A stretch of DNA of 64,000 nt from Stanieria sp. NIES-3757 (lineage in GTDB: Bacteria; Cyanobacteriota; Cyanobacteriia; Cyanobacteriales; Xenococcaceae): assembly GCA_002355455.1 (NCBI GenBank), contig AP017375.1, forward strand, positions 3,720,001 through 3,784,000, given 5' to 3'. The position numbers were made by a program, and so were the translations under genes. Below the pieces are notes generated by a model. That model was not told the DNA's origin and made no database searches. It saw only the letters and a list, made by a program, of their open reading frames with translations. This document shows positions 1-9,101 of the stretch, one piece after another. Within the stretch, counting starts at the first letter, position 1, and the number at the start of each line of letters is the position of its first letter.

Positions 1-2
1 GG

Positions 3-3000
3 TTTGAATCAAATAATAATGGTAGAGTACTCACAGAATCAGTGGGTTTAGAATGGCGGTCGCTTCTGGATGCCAAAATTAAAGATGTTGGTTTAGTTGA
101 GCAAGAAATCGAGCTATATCGCCAAGGACAAATTAGTTCTCACTCCGAGCTTAAAAATGAGGCAATTGATTCTAAAATCTTGGCTAGGCTTCAGGTACAA
201 GCAGAACTAGTAGTGCCAATTTTGTATGAAAATAAATTATGGGGATTACTAATTGTCCATTCTTGTCAAGCACCTCATTTATGGCAACCGTTAGAAATTG
301 AATTACTTCAGCAATTAACCACCCAAGTTGCGATCGCTATTCGGCAAGCGGAATTATATCAACAAACACAAGCTGAACTCCAACAGCGCAGAGCAGCAGA
401 GACAACCAGTAAAGAAATTGAAACCCGATTCCGCATCATGGCAAACACTGCCCCCGTGATGATTTGGATGTCAGGAGTTGATAAAAAGGGTAACTTTTTT
501 AACCAACCTTGGTTGAATTTTACTGGCAGAACACTAGAGCAAGAGCTAGACAATGGCTGGTTAGAAAGAGTCCATCCCGACGATGTTGAAAGTTACTGGA
601 ATATTTATTCATCTTCTTTCGATGTTCGCCAAGAGTTTAAGATGGAATATCGTCTGAGAAGAGATGATGGGGAATATCGTTGGATTTTAGACCACGGTGT
701 CCCACGTTTTTGTGCCAATGGTAAATTTACTGGCTATATTGGTTCTTGCATCGATATCAGCGAATTGAAAGAAACTGAAGAGGCTTTACGAACCAGTGAA
801 GAATTTAAACAACGGATCTTAGAAAGCAGTAGCGATTGCATCAAATTACTAGATATTAATGGTCTTCTCCTCTATATGAATGAGGGGGGAATGAGTTTGA
901 TGGAAATTGAAGATTTTAATCCTTTTCTTAACGCTGAGTGGGTCAATTTTTGGCAAGGTGAAACCTACAAGAAAGCCCAAAATGCGATCGCCATGGCTAA
1001 AGCAGGTGAGGTAACAAGATTTCAAGGTTTGTGTTCTACTGCTAAAGGGTTATCCAAATGGTGGGATGTGGTAGTTACGCCAATTCACGATGCCAGTGGA
1101 AAAATAATCCAACTTTTATCGGTATCACGAGATATTACCGACCATAAACGCACGGAAGAAGCCCTCCGCGCCAGCGAGACACAATTTCGGATGTTAGCAG
1201 ACAATATGTCTCAGTTTGCCTGGATGACAGATCAAAATGGCTGGATTTTTTGGTACAACCGCCGTTGGTTTGATTACACTGGCACTACTCTGGAGGAAAT
1301 GCAGGGTTGGGGATGGCAAAAAGTTCATCATCCAGAACACGTCGAACGTGTAGTTAAATATTTTAGTCATTGCCTCAAAACAGGAAATCTATGGGAAGAT
1401 ACTTTTCCCCTCAGAGGAAAAGATGGTAATTATCGTTGGTTTCTGTCCCGTGCCATACCGATTCGAGATGAGCAAGGACAAATTATTTGTTGGTTTGGTA
1501 CGAATACTGATATCGACGACCAAAAAAACACTGAAGAAGCATTACGACAAAGTGAAGAACGATATCGCTGCCTGGCAGAATTAATTCCCCAACTAATCTG
1601 GACAACAGATACAGAAGGATTTGTGTTAGATGTGAACCAACGCTGGACGGAATATACTGGTTTAACTCTAGCCCAAGTACAAAGTCAAGGTTGGGAAGCA
1701 GTTGTTTATCCAGAGGATTTGCCTTCTCTGACTCAGCAATGGGTAGCAGCTTTACAAGCTGGAACTTATTACCAAGCCGAAGGTAGAATGCGACGGGCAG
1801 ATGGTTCTTATCGTTGGCATTTGCACCAAGCTGTACCACAGAAAAACGAACAGGGAAAAATTATTAAATGGTTTGGTACGGCAACAGACATTGAGATTCA
1901 AAAACAATTAGAAGGAGAACGCGATCGCTTGTTCCAACTAGAACAATCGGCACGAGCAGCAGCCGAGCAAGCCAACCGTGTTAAGGATGAATTTCTGGCA
2001 ATTCTCTCTCATGAATTGCGATCGCCACTCAATCCGATTTTAGGTTGGACACAACTTATGCAATCTAGTAAATTTGATTCCACTCGCATAGGTGAAGGTT
2101 TAGCAATTATTGAACGTAATGCTAAATTACAGACTCAACTAATTGATGATTTACTTGATGTTGCCAAAATTCTCCGCGGTAAATTAAATCTCAATCTCGC
2201 TCCTATTAATCTAGAAGTAGCGATCCGCCAAGCGATTGAAACTGTAAACACCGCAGCAGTTGCTAAATTAATCGCGATTGAGCCAGTAATTGAAAAGATT
2301 GGGTTGATTTATGGCGATTACGCTCGTATTCAACAAATTATTTGGAATTTGCTTTCTAATGCGATCAAATTTACCCCAAACGGCGGACGAATACAAATCG
2401 AACTTAAACAAGTAGGAAATCAAGCTCAAATTACAGTAACAGACACTGGCAAAGGGATCAAATCTGACTTTTTACCTTATATCTTTGAGTCTTTTCGACA
2501 GGAAGATCTTTCTATTTCTCGTAAACATGGTGGCTTAGGATTGGGGCTTTCTATCGTTCGGTATTTAGTCGAAGCCCACGGAGGCACGGTAACTGCTGAT
2601 AGTTTGGGCGAAGATCGAGGATCAACTTTTACGGTTGAATTACCACTGCTTGAAATTGAACCAGCTATAAATCAAACAGATGGGTTATTAGACAACAAAA
2701 TCGATCTAACAGGCATTCGCATCTTAACTATTGACGATCATCCCGATGCTCGCCTGATCCAAACTTTATTACTCAATCAATATGGTGCAGAAGTCCTAAC
2801 CGTTGCCTCTGCTGAAGAATTTTGGCAAGCTTTAAAATCATTCCAACCCCATATTTTGATCAGTGATATTGGTATGCCAGAGATAGATGGTTATACCTTA
2901 CTTCGGCAGTTACGTTCTCTACCAGCCAAACAAGGTGGTCAAATTCCAGCGATCGCCTTAACTGCTTATGTAGGAGAAACGGAACGACAAAAAGCGATCG

Positions 3001-3101
3001 CTGTTGGCTTTCAACAACATTTAGCCAAGCCGATCAATTCCTATCAGCTAGTTCAAGCTGTAGCCAAACTTGTTTCTAAACCCATGAAAGAAAAACATTA
3101 G
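3..3101 (+). CDS. Multi-PAS hybrid sensor histidine kinase (5' partial)
   Basis: Cytoplasmic-type two-component hybrid kinase. The reading frame is open to the left edge (first full codon at base 3) and begins inside a GAF domain (residues 1 to about 125), so the true start lies outside the window; the GTG at 42 is internal. Four PAS/PAC units follow (roughly 140-260, 265-385, 395-510, 520-635), several with the W-x-W/Y-N-R-R-W type core. Then come a HisKA domain with the H-box SHELRSPL (His at about 670), an HATPase domain with N-box (LLSNAIKF), DTGKGI and GLGLGLSIV, and a C-terminal receiver with the DD pair in TIDDHP and phospho-acceptor Asp at about 955. All catalytic motifs look intact. 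The GAF lacks a bilin-type Cys: IDSKILARL stands where TPCHIELL is found in cyanobacteriochromes. No transmembrane segment is seen, and the input signal is unknown. Confidence 0.93.
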   Translation, partial: FESNNNGRVLTESVGLEWRSLLDAKIKDVGLVEQEIELYRQGQISSHSELKNEAIDSKILARLQVQAELVVPILYENKLWGLLIVHSCQAPHLWQPLEIELLQQLTTQVAIAIRQAELYQQTQAELQQRRAAETTSKEIETRFRIMANTAPVMIWMSGVDKKGNFFNQPWLNFTGRTLEQELDNGWLERVHPDDVESYWNIYSSSFDVRQEFKMEYRLRRDDGEYRWILDHGVPRFCANGKFTGYIGSCIDISELKETEEALRTSEEFKQRILESSSDCIKLLDINGLLLYMNEGGMSLMEIEDFNPFLNAEWVNFWQGETYKKAQNAIAMAKAGEVTRFQGLCSTAKGLSKWWDVVVTPIHDASGKIIQLLSVSRDITDHKRTEEALRASETQFRMLADNMSQFAWMTDQNGWIFWYNRRWFDYTGTTLEEMQGWGWQKVHHPEHVERVVKYFSHCLKTGNLWEDTFPLRGKDGNYRWFLSRAIPIRDEQGQIICWFGTNTDIDDQKNTEEALRQSEERYRCLAELIPQLIWTTDTEGFVLDVNQRWTEYTGLTLAQVQSQGWEAVVYPEDLPSLTQQWVAALQAGTYYQAEGRMRRADGSYRWHLHQAVPQKNEQGKIIKWFGTATDIEIQKQLEGERDRLFQLEQSARAAAEQANRVKDEFLAILSHELRSPLNPILGWTQLMQSSKFDSTRIGEGLAIIERNAKLQTQLIDDLLDVAKILRGKLNLNLAPINLEVAIRQAIETVNTAAVAKLIAIEPVIEKIGLIYGDYARIQQIIWNLLSNAIKFTPNGGRIQIELKQVGNQAQITVTDTGKGIKSDFLPYIFESFRQEDLSISRKHGGLGLGLSIVRYLVEAHGGTVTADSLGEDRGSTFTVELPLLEIEPAINQTDGLLDNKIDLTGIRILTIDDHPDARLIQTLLLNQYGAEVLTVASAEEFWQALKSFQPHILISDIGMPEIDGYTLLRQLRSLPAKQGGQIPAIALTAYVGETERQKAIAVGFQQHLAKPINSYQLVQAVAKLVSKPMKEKH

Positions 3102-3141
3102 CTATTAATAATTGCTAAACACTTTATTGAGGTTGAATATT

Positions 3142-3174
3142 TAGCTAAGAGCTAAAAGCTAAGAGCCAATAGCT
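3142..3174. repeat. AGCTAAGAGCT short repeat cluster
   Basis: Overlapping copies of AGCTAAGAGCT and AAAAGCTAAGAGC sit between the converging ends of two genes. The same motif recurs at 44331-44377 and 46612-46635, always intergenic next to a gene end. It resembles the short tandem repeats common in cyanobacterial genomes. Confidence 0.6.
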
Positions 3175-5771
3175 CAATTAATTCCAGCAGCTATTTGAAT
3201 CACTTGTGCTAGATCCATAATCGTTCTCTCTTCAGCAGGAACTAAACAAGGAAATACCGATAAACCTTCAATTTGATTAGCTGCTGCGGTTGTTTTAGCA
3301 TCTAAAGTTACTAACGGTAAAGTAGCCAAAACCCGCGAATTTTTCAGCGATCGCAAAAAGCTTACAGGCTCATCCAAGACGCTACCATCGATCAAAATAG
3401 CATCGATTTGCCAAATCCGAGCTAGCAATTCTCCTTGTTCTAAACAATCGGCTTCAATAATCCGATGATCGAGATGATCTAATCCAGCTTTGAGGGAAAA
3501 GTCTAATTCAGAATTAACGGAAGTTATTGATTGATCATTAATATTACAGTTGGGATGTAAACTGAGAATTGTTAAACGTTTTTTCTGAACAACTTCTGAT
3601 TTAACAAGCTCAAAAATTTGCAGTAAAGCCGATCTTTGTAAGGGGAAATCTAAACAACCAGCTACCAATTGAGTATTATTAATAACTAACTCATCGCCAT
3701 TGTTTTTGAGAATAAAAACTGGAATTTTTTGTGTACGAACATCAGCTTTTAATAAAGTCAAAATATCATCTATAGTCAACAGAGGTAAAAAACCATTAAT
3801 TAAAATTTTACTAGGTTGTAATTGACGTGCTTTTTCCAGAATTTCTATGCCTGTGCAAGCAATCACTGGCTGATAACCAAAATCGATTAGTTGATTAGTC
3901 AACTCATTAATACGATTAGGATTAGTTTCTCCTATTAAAATCCTTAAATTATGCTCTGTCACAATAGGAATATCATTAGATTCTAAATTTAAATTGTAAT
4001 TACAATTTTGATTGGGTATCAATAAAGTAAATTCACTGCCATCATCAATTTGAGATAAACAAGAAATATTGCCACCATAAGACTTAGCTATTTGTTGAGC
4101 TAGCATTAAATCTAATTCCACCTCTTTTTGAGGATTAGTGATACTTGTTTGCGATTGAAGAGAAACTTCCCAGGCTAGATGTTGAGAATATTCAGAAAAA
4201 ATTGATTTTGAATTCCAAACTGTAATAGCTATCCAGTTTTGCCACTTTTTCACCGCAATACCAATTTCTGGTTGCGAGGGAATTACTTTTAAAGCAGCTT
4301 TGAATAAACGAGATAAAATTTGGTTTAAACGAACTTTATCTCCGATAATAATTTCTGATTCGATTTTAAATTTTAATTGAGGATAATAATTTGAAGCAGT
4401 TACTGATGTAATGTTATCTTCTAATTTATTAATTAATTGCTGATATATTGCTTCACAAAAAGTTTTAATTTCAATTTGCTCTAAATTCAGCGAAATTTTA
4501 TTAGTAGTTAAACGAGTTAAATCTAATAAATCATTAACTACATTAATTAATTTTCTTCCCCCACGATATATTAAGTCTGCATAGCGGGTTTGACGTTGAT
4601 TTAATTGTCCCAATTTTTGTTCTTTTAAAAGACTTGATAATCCCACAATTGCAGTTAGAGGTGATTTAAGTTCATGACTAATATGACTTAAAAATTCGTC
4701 TTTCAATTGATTTAATTGCTCTGATTCTAGGTCAGATTGAGGCTGGGTTAATTTTTCCTGTTCTTTGGTTAATGATTGAACTGCTAAAACTAACCAGTAA
4801 CTAAATCCTGAATCATTCAAAGGTAAGCGATAATAATTCCACAACTGTTGGATAATGGTATTTTTTTGAGCATCTTTAACTAACTGAGAATTAACTTCTT
4901 CCATTAATTCTAAGAGTTGACCATTTTGGGTTGGCAACAATGAAGAAGGAGATTTGAATAAATAAGAATTGCTTTTTAAGCAATAGGGGTCGAGTTTGAT
5001 TGACTCAAGTTGAAATTGCTCAGAAATTTTTTCACTAGATTGAGGAATTGAATTGAAGGAATTGCTGTTAGAAAAATCCCAATTAATTTCTTGAGCCAAA
5101 TTAATTTGCTCTCGCCAAACTTGATTACGATATAAAATGTTTCCTTGCCGAGTTTGAATGCTTAAAGGAATCGGAATTTGTTCAATTAAATTAAAATAAA
5201 ATTTTGGTAAAACTTTTGTTAAACTAAAATTGTTATTATTTAGATCAGAACAATCTAAAATTAAACTTCTCATTAGTTTTTGACTGTTCAATTTTCCTAA
5301 TAGTTTTCCTCCTGAATCAACTACTAAATAGCTGACTTGATTGTTAATCAGATGAGTTTCTGACTCAAGCTGAGACAAAAAGTTTTCTCTGCTGAGTTCA
5401 GATGTCAAAATAATGGTAGGTTTTATTAAAGACTGTAAATCAAACAAGGAAGAACAGATATCAATACTCTTGCTCGCAGCAGCACCTGAGAGTTTTGATA
5501 AATGATGTACTACAGTCCAGCTATTGAGCAACTTATTACTTAAGAACGAAAGTAAACTATCCGAGTCAATTATTCCAATGGGGAATTCTTCCTCATTTAA
5601 AACTGCGATGGCGCTCGAAGAGAGTGAACCTCTTGCTAATGCGCCCGGGGAGCAGACCTTGCCCGATTGACTAGAGTTGAGTAAATTAAGTATTGTTGGC
5701 AAATTGGCTGTCTGCCCACAAGTAGGAATTGGATTGATAAATTCTTTGAGCGTAAAACGAGAATTAGACAT
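3174..5771 (-). CDS. Degenerate histidine kinase with CBS and pseudo-receiver domains, divergent from kaiA
   Basis: An 865-residue signalling protein with two CBS-like motifs (about 14-85 and 115-170), a PAS-like region (about 195-300), a HisKA domain with an intact H-box (SHELKSPL, His366), an HATPase-like region and two receiver-like domains. The ATP-binding part is badly eroded: the N-box reads RLFKAALKV, the G1 DxG box reads WNSKS, and the G2 glycines are missing. Receiver 1 has ILINGFLP, with Asn-Gly where the phospho-Asp is expected, and no KP motif. Receiver 2 keeps an Asp in ILIDGS but lacks the acidic pair and the Lys. It therefore looks like a pseudokinase or scaffold. A gap of 269 bp separates its start from kaiA, so the two genes share a divergent control region. 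Residues about 35-55 come from a GC-rich in-frame insert. Pseudo-receivers in CikA and KaiA belong to clock proteins, so a clock role is a reasonable inference but is unproven. Confidence 0.8.
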   Translation of the reverse strand: MSNSRFTLKEFINPIPTCGQTANLPTILNLLNSSQSGKVCSPGALARGSLSSSAIAVLNEEEFPIGIIDSDSLLSFLSNKLLNSWTVVHHLSKLSGAAASKSIDICSSLFDLQSLIKPTIILTSELSRENFLSQLESETHLINNQVSYLVVDSGGKLLGKLNSQKLMRSLILDCSDLNNNNFSLTKVLPKFYFNLIEQIPIPLSIQTRQGNILYRNQVWREQINLAQEINWDFSNSNSFNSIPQSSEKISEQFQLESIKLDPYCLKSNSYLFKSPSSLLPTQNGQLLELMEEVNSQLVKDAQKNTIIQQLWNYYRLPLNDSGFSYWLVLAVQSLTKEQEKLTQPQSDLESEQLNQLKDEFLSHISHELKSPLTAIVGLSSLLKEQKLGQLNQRQTRYADLIYRGGRKLINVVNDLLDLTRLTTNKISLNLEQIEIKTFCEAIYQQLINKLEDNITSVTASNYYPQLKFKIESEIIIGDKVRLNQILSRLFKAALKVIPSQPEIGIAVKKWQNWIAITVWNSKSIFSEYSQHLAWEVSLQSQTSITNPQKEVELDLMLAQQIAKSYGGNISCLSQIDDGSEFTLLIPNQNCNYNLNLESNDIPIVTEHNLRILIGETNPNRINELTNQLIDFGYQPVIACTGIEILEKARQLQPSKILINGFLPLLTIDDILTLLKADVRTQKIPVFILKNNGDELVINNTQLVAGCLDFPLQRSALLQIFELVKSEVVQKKRLTILSLHPNCNINDQSITSVNSELDFSLKAGLDHLDHRIIEADCLEQGELLARIWQIDAILIDGSVLDEPVSFLRSLKNSRVLATLPLVTLDAKTTAAANQIEGLSVFPCLVPAEERTIMDLAQVIQIAAGIN

Positions 5772-5905
5772 AAATTTTTATTAGTCAAATTTCTCCTAAG
5801 CAGCCTAGAATTTCTAAATTTTCGTTAGGCTGTTGTTGTTAAATTTGGTTTGCTGTTTAAGCTGAAATTAAACAATCTGAGAAGAGGCTATTGCTTAATT
5901 ATTAC

Positions 5906-5936
5906 TTGAAATGAAGAGGAGAATGCACTTTATACT
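5906..5936 (+). promoter_or_regulatory. Candidate sigma70-type promoter of kaiA
   Basis: TTGAAA at 5906-5911 and TATACT at 5931-5936, separated by 19 bp, lie about 105-110 bp upstream of the kaiA start. The spacing is slightly long. This is a match by eye in AT-rich DNA and has no independent support. Confidence 0.35.
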
Positions 5937-6040
5937 TACAATTAATTACAATTCTCATAATCATTCAATAAATGTTAAGTTTTTATAAGATTCTGATCTG
6001 ATATTAATTACAGGAGGATGGCAAACCCTATCCAAAGACT

Positions 6041-7018
6041 TTGCCGATGTCAAACCAGCAAAATTTTCCAGCTTTGTCAAAACATTCTGCGTCTGAACAA
6101 CTTTTCCTTTGTCTGTTTCCTTCCAACCGACAATTAGCATCTTCTTTAAATGATTTACTTAAAAGCGATCGCTATAAACTAAAACTGATTGAATTAGCTA
6201 GCGACTTACAAGAGTTTATCGAACAACACAAAGAACAAATTGATTGTTTAATTTTTATTAAAGATAGTTCTTTTGAACCTATACTGACTCAATTAGCTCA
6301 ACAGGGTATTTTGTTGCCAATTGTGATCGTTGATTCTACACAAATTGCCAATCATAACGAAGAAAATTATTCGATTAGTTCTTTATTGGCAGGATTTAAT
6401 TCTGTAACAACTAAAATTTATCATAACGCTGAAGTATGTCTCGCTAAAAATCAGGTTGAGCAAATAGCTTCCGTGATCAATATAGCTATTACTAAGTTTC
6501 TCAATCTTGCGCCTAATTGTATCATAGAAAAATCCTCCTCAGAAATTCAATCAAATTCTCAAAATCATCAAAATTTCTTGCTACTTCAACAACGTCGATT
6601 AGCAGAAAAACTTAAAGAAAGATTAGGCTATTTGGGAGTTTATTACAAACGTAATTCCAAAGACTTTTATCGAAATCTTTCCCCAGAAAAAAAACACGAA
6701 TTATTTCAACAATTAAGTTTAGATTATCGGCAAATTATTTTGAGTTATTTTACTGAAGATGAAGATCTCAATCAAATAATCGATCAGTTTGTCAATCAAG
6801 CCTTTTTTGCCGACTTATCTGTTTCCCAGATTTTGGAAATGCACATGGAACTAATGGATGAATTTGCCCAACAACTTAAATTAGAAGGTAGAAATGAAGA
6901 AATTTTATTAGATTATCGTTTAGCACTAATTGATATTATTGCCCATTTATGTGAAATGTATCGTCGTTCTATTCCCAGAGAAGATTTACCTTTAGACTTA
7001 TTGTTTAGATTAGATTGA
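6041..7018 (+). CDS. kaiA: Circadian clock protein KaiA
   Basis: KaiA binds the C-terminal tail of KaiC and stimulates its autophosphorylation. The N-terminal half (about 15-150) is the pseudo-receiver domain, with IDCLIF matching the family core. The C-terminal half (about 190-325) is the all-helical dimerisation and KaiC-binding domain, with the diagnostic RLGYLGVYYKR and IPREDLPLDLLFRLD stretches. The first in-frame start is TTG at 6041, with ATG at 6047; a stop lies upstream at 6005 and there is no earlier start. A perfect GGAGG at 6013-6017 is 23-29 nt away, too far for either start, which is odd. The protein has about 15 more N-terminal residues than the Synechocystis form. It is the first gene of a kaiA-kaiB-kaiC cluster. 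Confidence 0.97.
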   Translation: MPMSNQQNFPALSKHSASEQLFLCLFPSNRQLASSLNDLLKSDRYKLKLIELASDLQEFIEQHKEQIDCLIFIKDSSFEPILTQLAQQGILLPIVIVDSTQIANHNEENYSISSLLAGFNSVTTKIYHNAEVCLAKNQVEQIASVINIAITKFLNLAPNCIIEKSSSEIQSNSQNHQNFLLLQQRRLAEKLKERLGYLGVYYKRNSKDFYRNLSPEKKHELFQQLSLDYRQIILSYFTEDEDLNQIIDQFVNQAFFADLSVSQILEMHMELMDEFAQQLKLEGRNEEILLDYRLALIDIIAHLCEMYRRSIPREDLPLDLLFRLD

Positions 7019-7123
7019 CGATAGATACTTCCCCTATTAATTAGCACAGAGAATTTTCTCTTTTTCAATGCTAAGTTTATCTTTGGTAGTTTCTTGAGTC
7101 TTCAAATTTTATTATTTTTTCTT

Positions 7124-7450
7124 ATGACTAAATTTAGAAAAACTTATGTGTTGAAATTGTACGTTGCAGGAAATACACCAAGCTCCGTCAAAGCCTTAAA
7201 AACTTTAAAAAATATTTTAGAAAAAGATTTTCAAGGAGTGTATGCCTTGAAAGTAATTGATGTGCTAAAAAATCCTCAATTGGCAGAAGAAGATAAAATT
7301 TTAGCTACACCGACTTTATCTAAAGTTTTACCTCCGCCTGTACGTAAAATTATTGGGGATCTCTCAGATCGAGAAAAAGTCTTGATCGGTTTAGATCTAC
7401 TCTACGAAGAAATTCGCGATCGCGAAGCTGACCGCGAGTTAGAAATTTAA
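7124..7450 (+). CDS. kaiB: Circadian clock protein KaiB
   Basis: A thioredoxin-like fold-switching protein that binds the KaiC CI ring at night and sequesters KaiA. The sequence is nearly identical to characterised KaiB through [37 protein letters not shown] and the [19 protein letters not shown] block. The ATG at 7124 gives 108 residues, the normal family length. An in-frame TTG at 7094 would add ten hydrophobic residues not found in the family and is rejected. The 105-bp gap after kaiA is long enough for a separate kaiBC promoter, as in other cyanobacteria. A small GAGAATTTTCTC inverted repeat lies in that gap. Confidence 0.98.
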   Translation: MTKFRKTYVLKLYVAGNTPSSVKALKTLKNILEKDFQGVYALKVIDVLKNPQLAEEDKILATPTLSKVLPPPVRKIIGDLSDREKVLIGLDLLYEEIRDREADRELEI

Positions 7451-7535
7451 CAATCTTATCCGTATCATTATTAGTTATTGTAGTTTTTACCTGTTTAAAT
7501 ACCACTTAAAAAAAATCTAAATTTAAACTCTCAAA

Positions 7536-9098
7536 ATGAACCAAGTAAATCCGAATAGTCCCCAACCAGAAGCGCAGTCTATTCCAGGAGTCAAAAAAAT
7601 CCGCACCCTCATTGAAGGATTTGATGAGATTACCCATGGAGGATTGCCAGAAAACAGAACAACTCTGGTTAGTGGTACATCTGGTACAGGAAAAACTTTA
7701 CTAGCTATTCAATTTCTCTATCATGGCATCAAACATTTTGATTATCCAGGCTTATTTATCACTTTTGAAGAATCACCTCAAGATATCATTCAAAATGCCC
7801 ATAGTTTTGGCTGGGAACTACAAACTTTAATCGAACGAGGTAAATTATTTATTCTTGATGCTTCTCCCGATCCCGAAGGGCAAGAAGTAGTGGGAAATTT
7901 TGATCTTTCTGCCCTAATTGAGCGGATTCAGTACGCAATTCGCAAGTATAAAGCAAAATTAGTTTCGATTGATTCAGTTACGGCAGTATTCCAACAATAT
8001 GATGCTGCTTCTGTCGTCAGAAGAGAAATTTTTCGTCTGGTAGCGCGTCTCAAACAACTACAAGTTACTTCTATTATGACTACTGAACGAATTGAGGAAT
8101 ATGGCCCAATTGCTCGTTTTGGAGTCGAAGAATTTGTCTCTGATAACGTAATTGTGATTCGGAATGTTTTAGAAGGAGAACGTCGTCGTCGTACGATTGA
8201 AATTCTTAAGCTGCGCGGTACAACTCACATGAAAGGAGAATACCCTTTTACGATTACTAATGACGGGATCAATATTTTTCCTCTCGGCGCAATGCGACTT
8301 ACTCAGCGTTCTTCCAACATTCGGATTTCTTCGGGGATCAAAATTTTGGACGAAATGTGTGGTGGAGGTTTTTTCAAAGATTCAATTATTTTGGCAACAG
8401 GGGCAACTGGTACTGGTAAAACCTTGTTAGTGAGTAAGTTTTTGGAAGAAGGTTGTCGTCGCGGAGAAAGAGCAATTTTATTTGCCTATGAAGAATCAAG
8501 GGCGCAGTTATCCCGTAATGCTTCTTCTTGGGGCATTAACTTTGAAGAGATGGAACAAAAAGGCTTGCTCAAACTGTTTTGTAATTATCCAGAATCAGCA
8601 GGTTTAGAAGATCATCTCCAAATGATTAAATCAGAAATTACTCAGTTTAAACCCTCACGCATTGCCATTGATTCTCTTTCTGCATTAGCCAGAGGAGTTA
8701 CTAATAATGCTTTCCGTCAATTTGTGATTGGGGTAACAGGTTATGCCAAGCAGGAAGAAATTACTGGCTTTTTTACTAATACTACCGATCAGTTTATGGG
8801 AACTCACTCAATTACTGAATCCCATATTTCAACCATTACTGATACGATTTTGCTGCTGCAATATGTAGAAATTCGCGGTGAAATGTCTCGGGCAATTAAC
8901 GTCTTTAAAATGCGTGGTTCTTGGCATGACAAAGGTATCCGTGAATATGTCATTAGTCATGGTGGTGCGGATATTAAAGATTCTTTCCGTAACTACGAAC
9001 GAATTATTAGTGGTTCTCCAAGTAAAATTGCAGTCGATGAAAAAAGTGAGCTTTCTCGAATTGTCCGTGGTGTCAAAGATAAAACTATGGACGAGTAA
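7536..9098 (+). CDS. kaiC: Circadian clock ATPase/kinase KaiC
   Basis: The hexameric clock core with tandem RecA-like domains. In CI, Walker A GTSGTGKT is at 47-54 and the catalytic glutamates are E78-E79. In CII, Walker A GATGTGKT is at 289-296, with an EE pair in AYEESRA. The dual phosphorylation sites equivalent to S431/T432 of Synechococcus elongatus are S432/T433, in SHISTITDT. The C-terminal KaiA-binding tail is present (DEKSELSRIVRGVKDK). At 520 residues it matches the KaiC1 subtype that works with KaiA. It lies 85 bp after kaiB and its stop is only 3 bp from the end of the convergent downstream gene, with no terminator between them. Confidence 0.99.
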   Translation: MNQVNPNSPQPEAQSIPGVKKIRTLIEGFDEITHGGLPENRTTLVSGTSGTGKTLLAIQFLYHGIKHFDYPGLFITFEESPQDIIQNAHSFGWELQTLIERGKLFILDASPDPEGQEVVGNFDLSALIERIQYAIRKYKAKLVSIDSVTAVFQQYDAASVVRREIFRLVARLKQLQVTSIMTTERIEEYGPIARFGVEEFVSDNVIVIRNVLEGERRRRTIEILKLRGTTHMKGEYPFTITNDGINIFPLGAMRLTQRSSNIRISSGIKILDEMCGGGFFKDSIILATGATGTGKTLLVSKFLEEGCRRGERAILFAYEESRAQLSRNASSWGINFEEMEQKGLLKLFCNYPESAGLEDHLQMIKSEITQFKPSRIAIDSLSALARGVTNNAFRQFVIGVTGYAKQEEITGFFTNTTDQFMGTHSITESHISTITDTILLLQYVEIRGEMSRAINVFKMRGSWHDKGIREYVISHGGADIKDSFRNYERIISGSPSKIAVDEKSELSRIVRGVKDKTMDE

Positions 9099-9101
9099 GC
9101 T

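Noticed and set aside
6018-6137. 39-codon frame overlapping the kaiA start
   Set aside because: Its ATG touches the GGAGG with no spacer, and the peptide has no recognisable pattern. It is noted as a finding but not called as a gene.
7094-7123. TTG start extending KaiB by ten residues
   Set aside because: The extra residues are hydrophobic and absent from the KaiB family; ATG 7124 gives the normal length.
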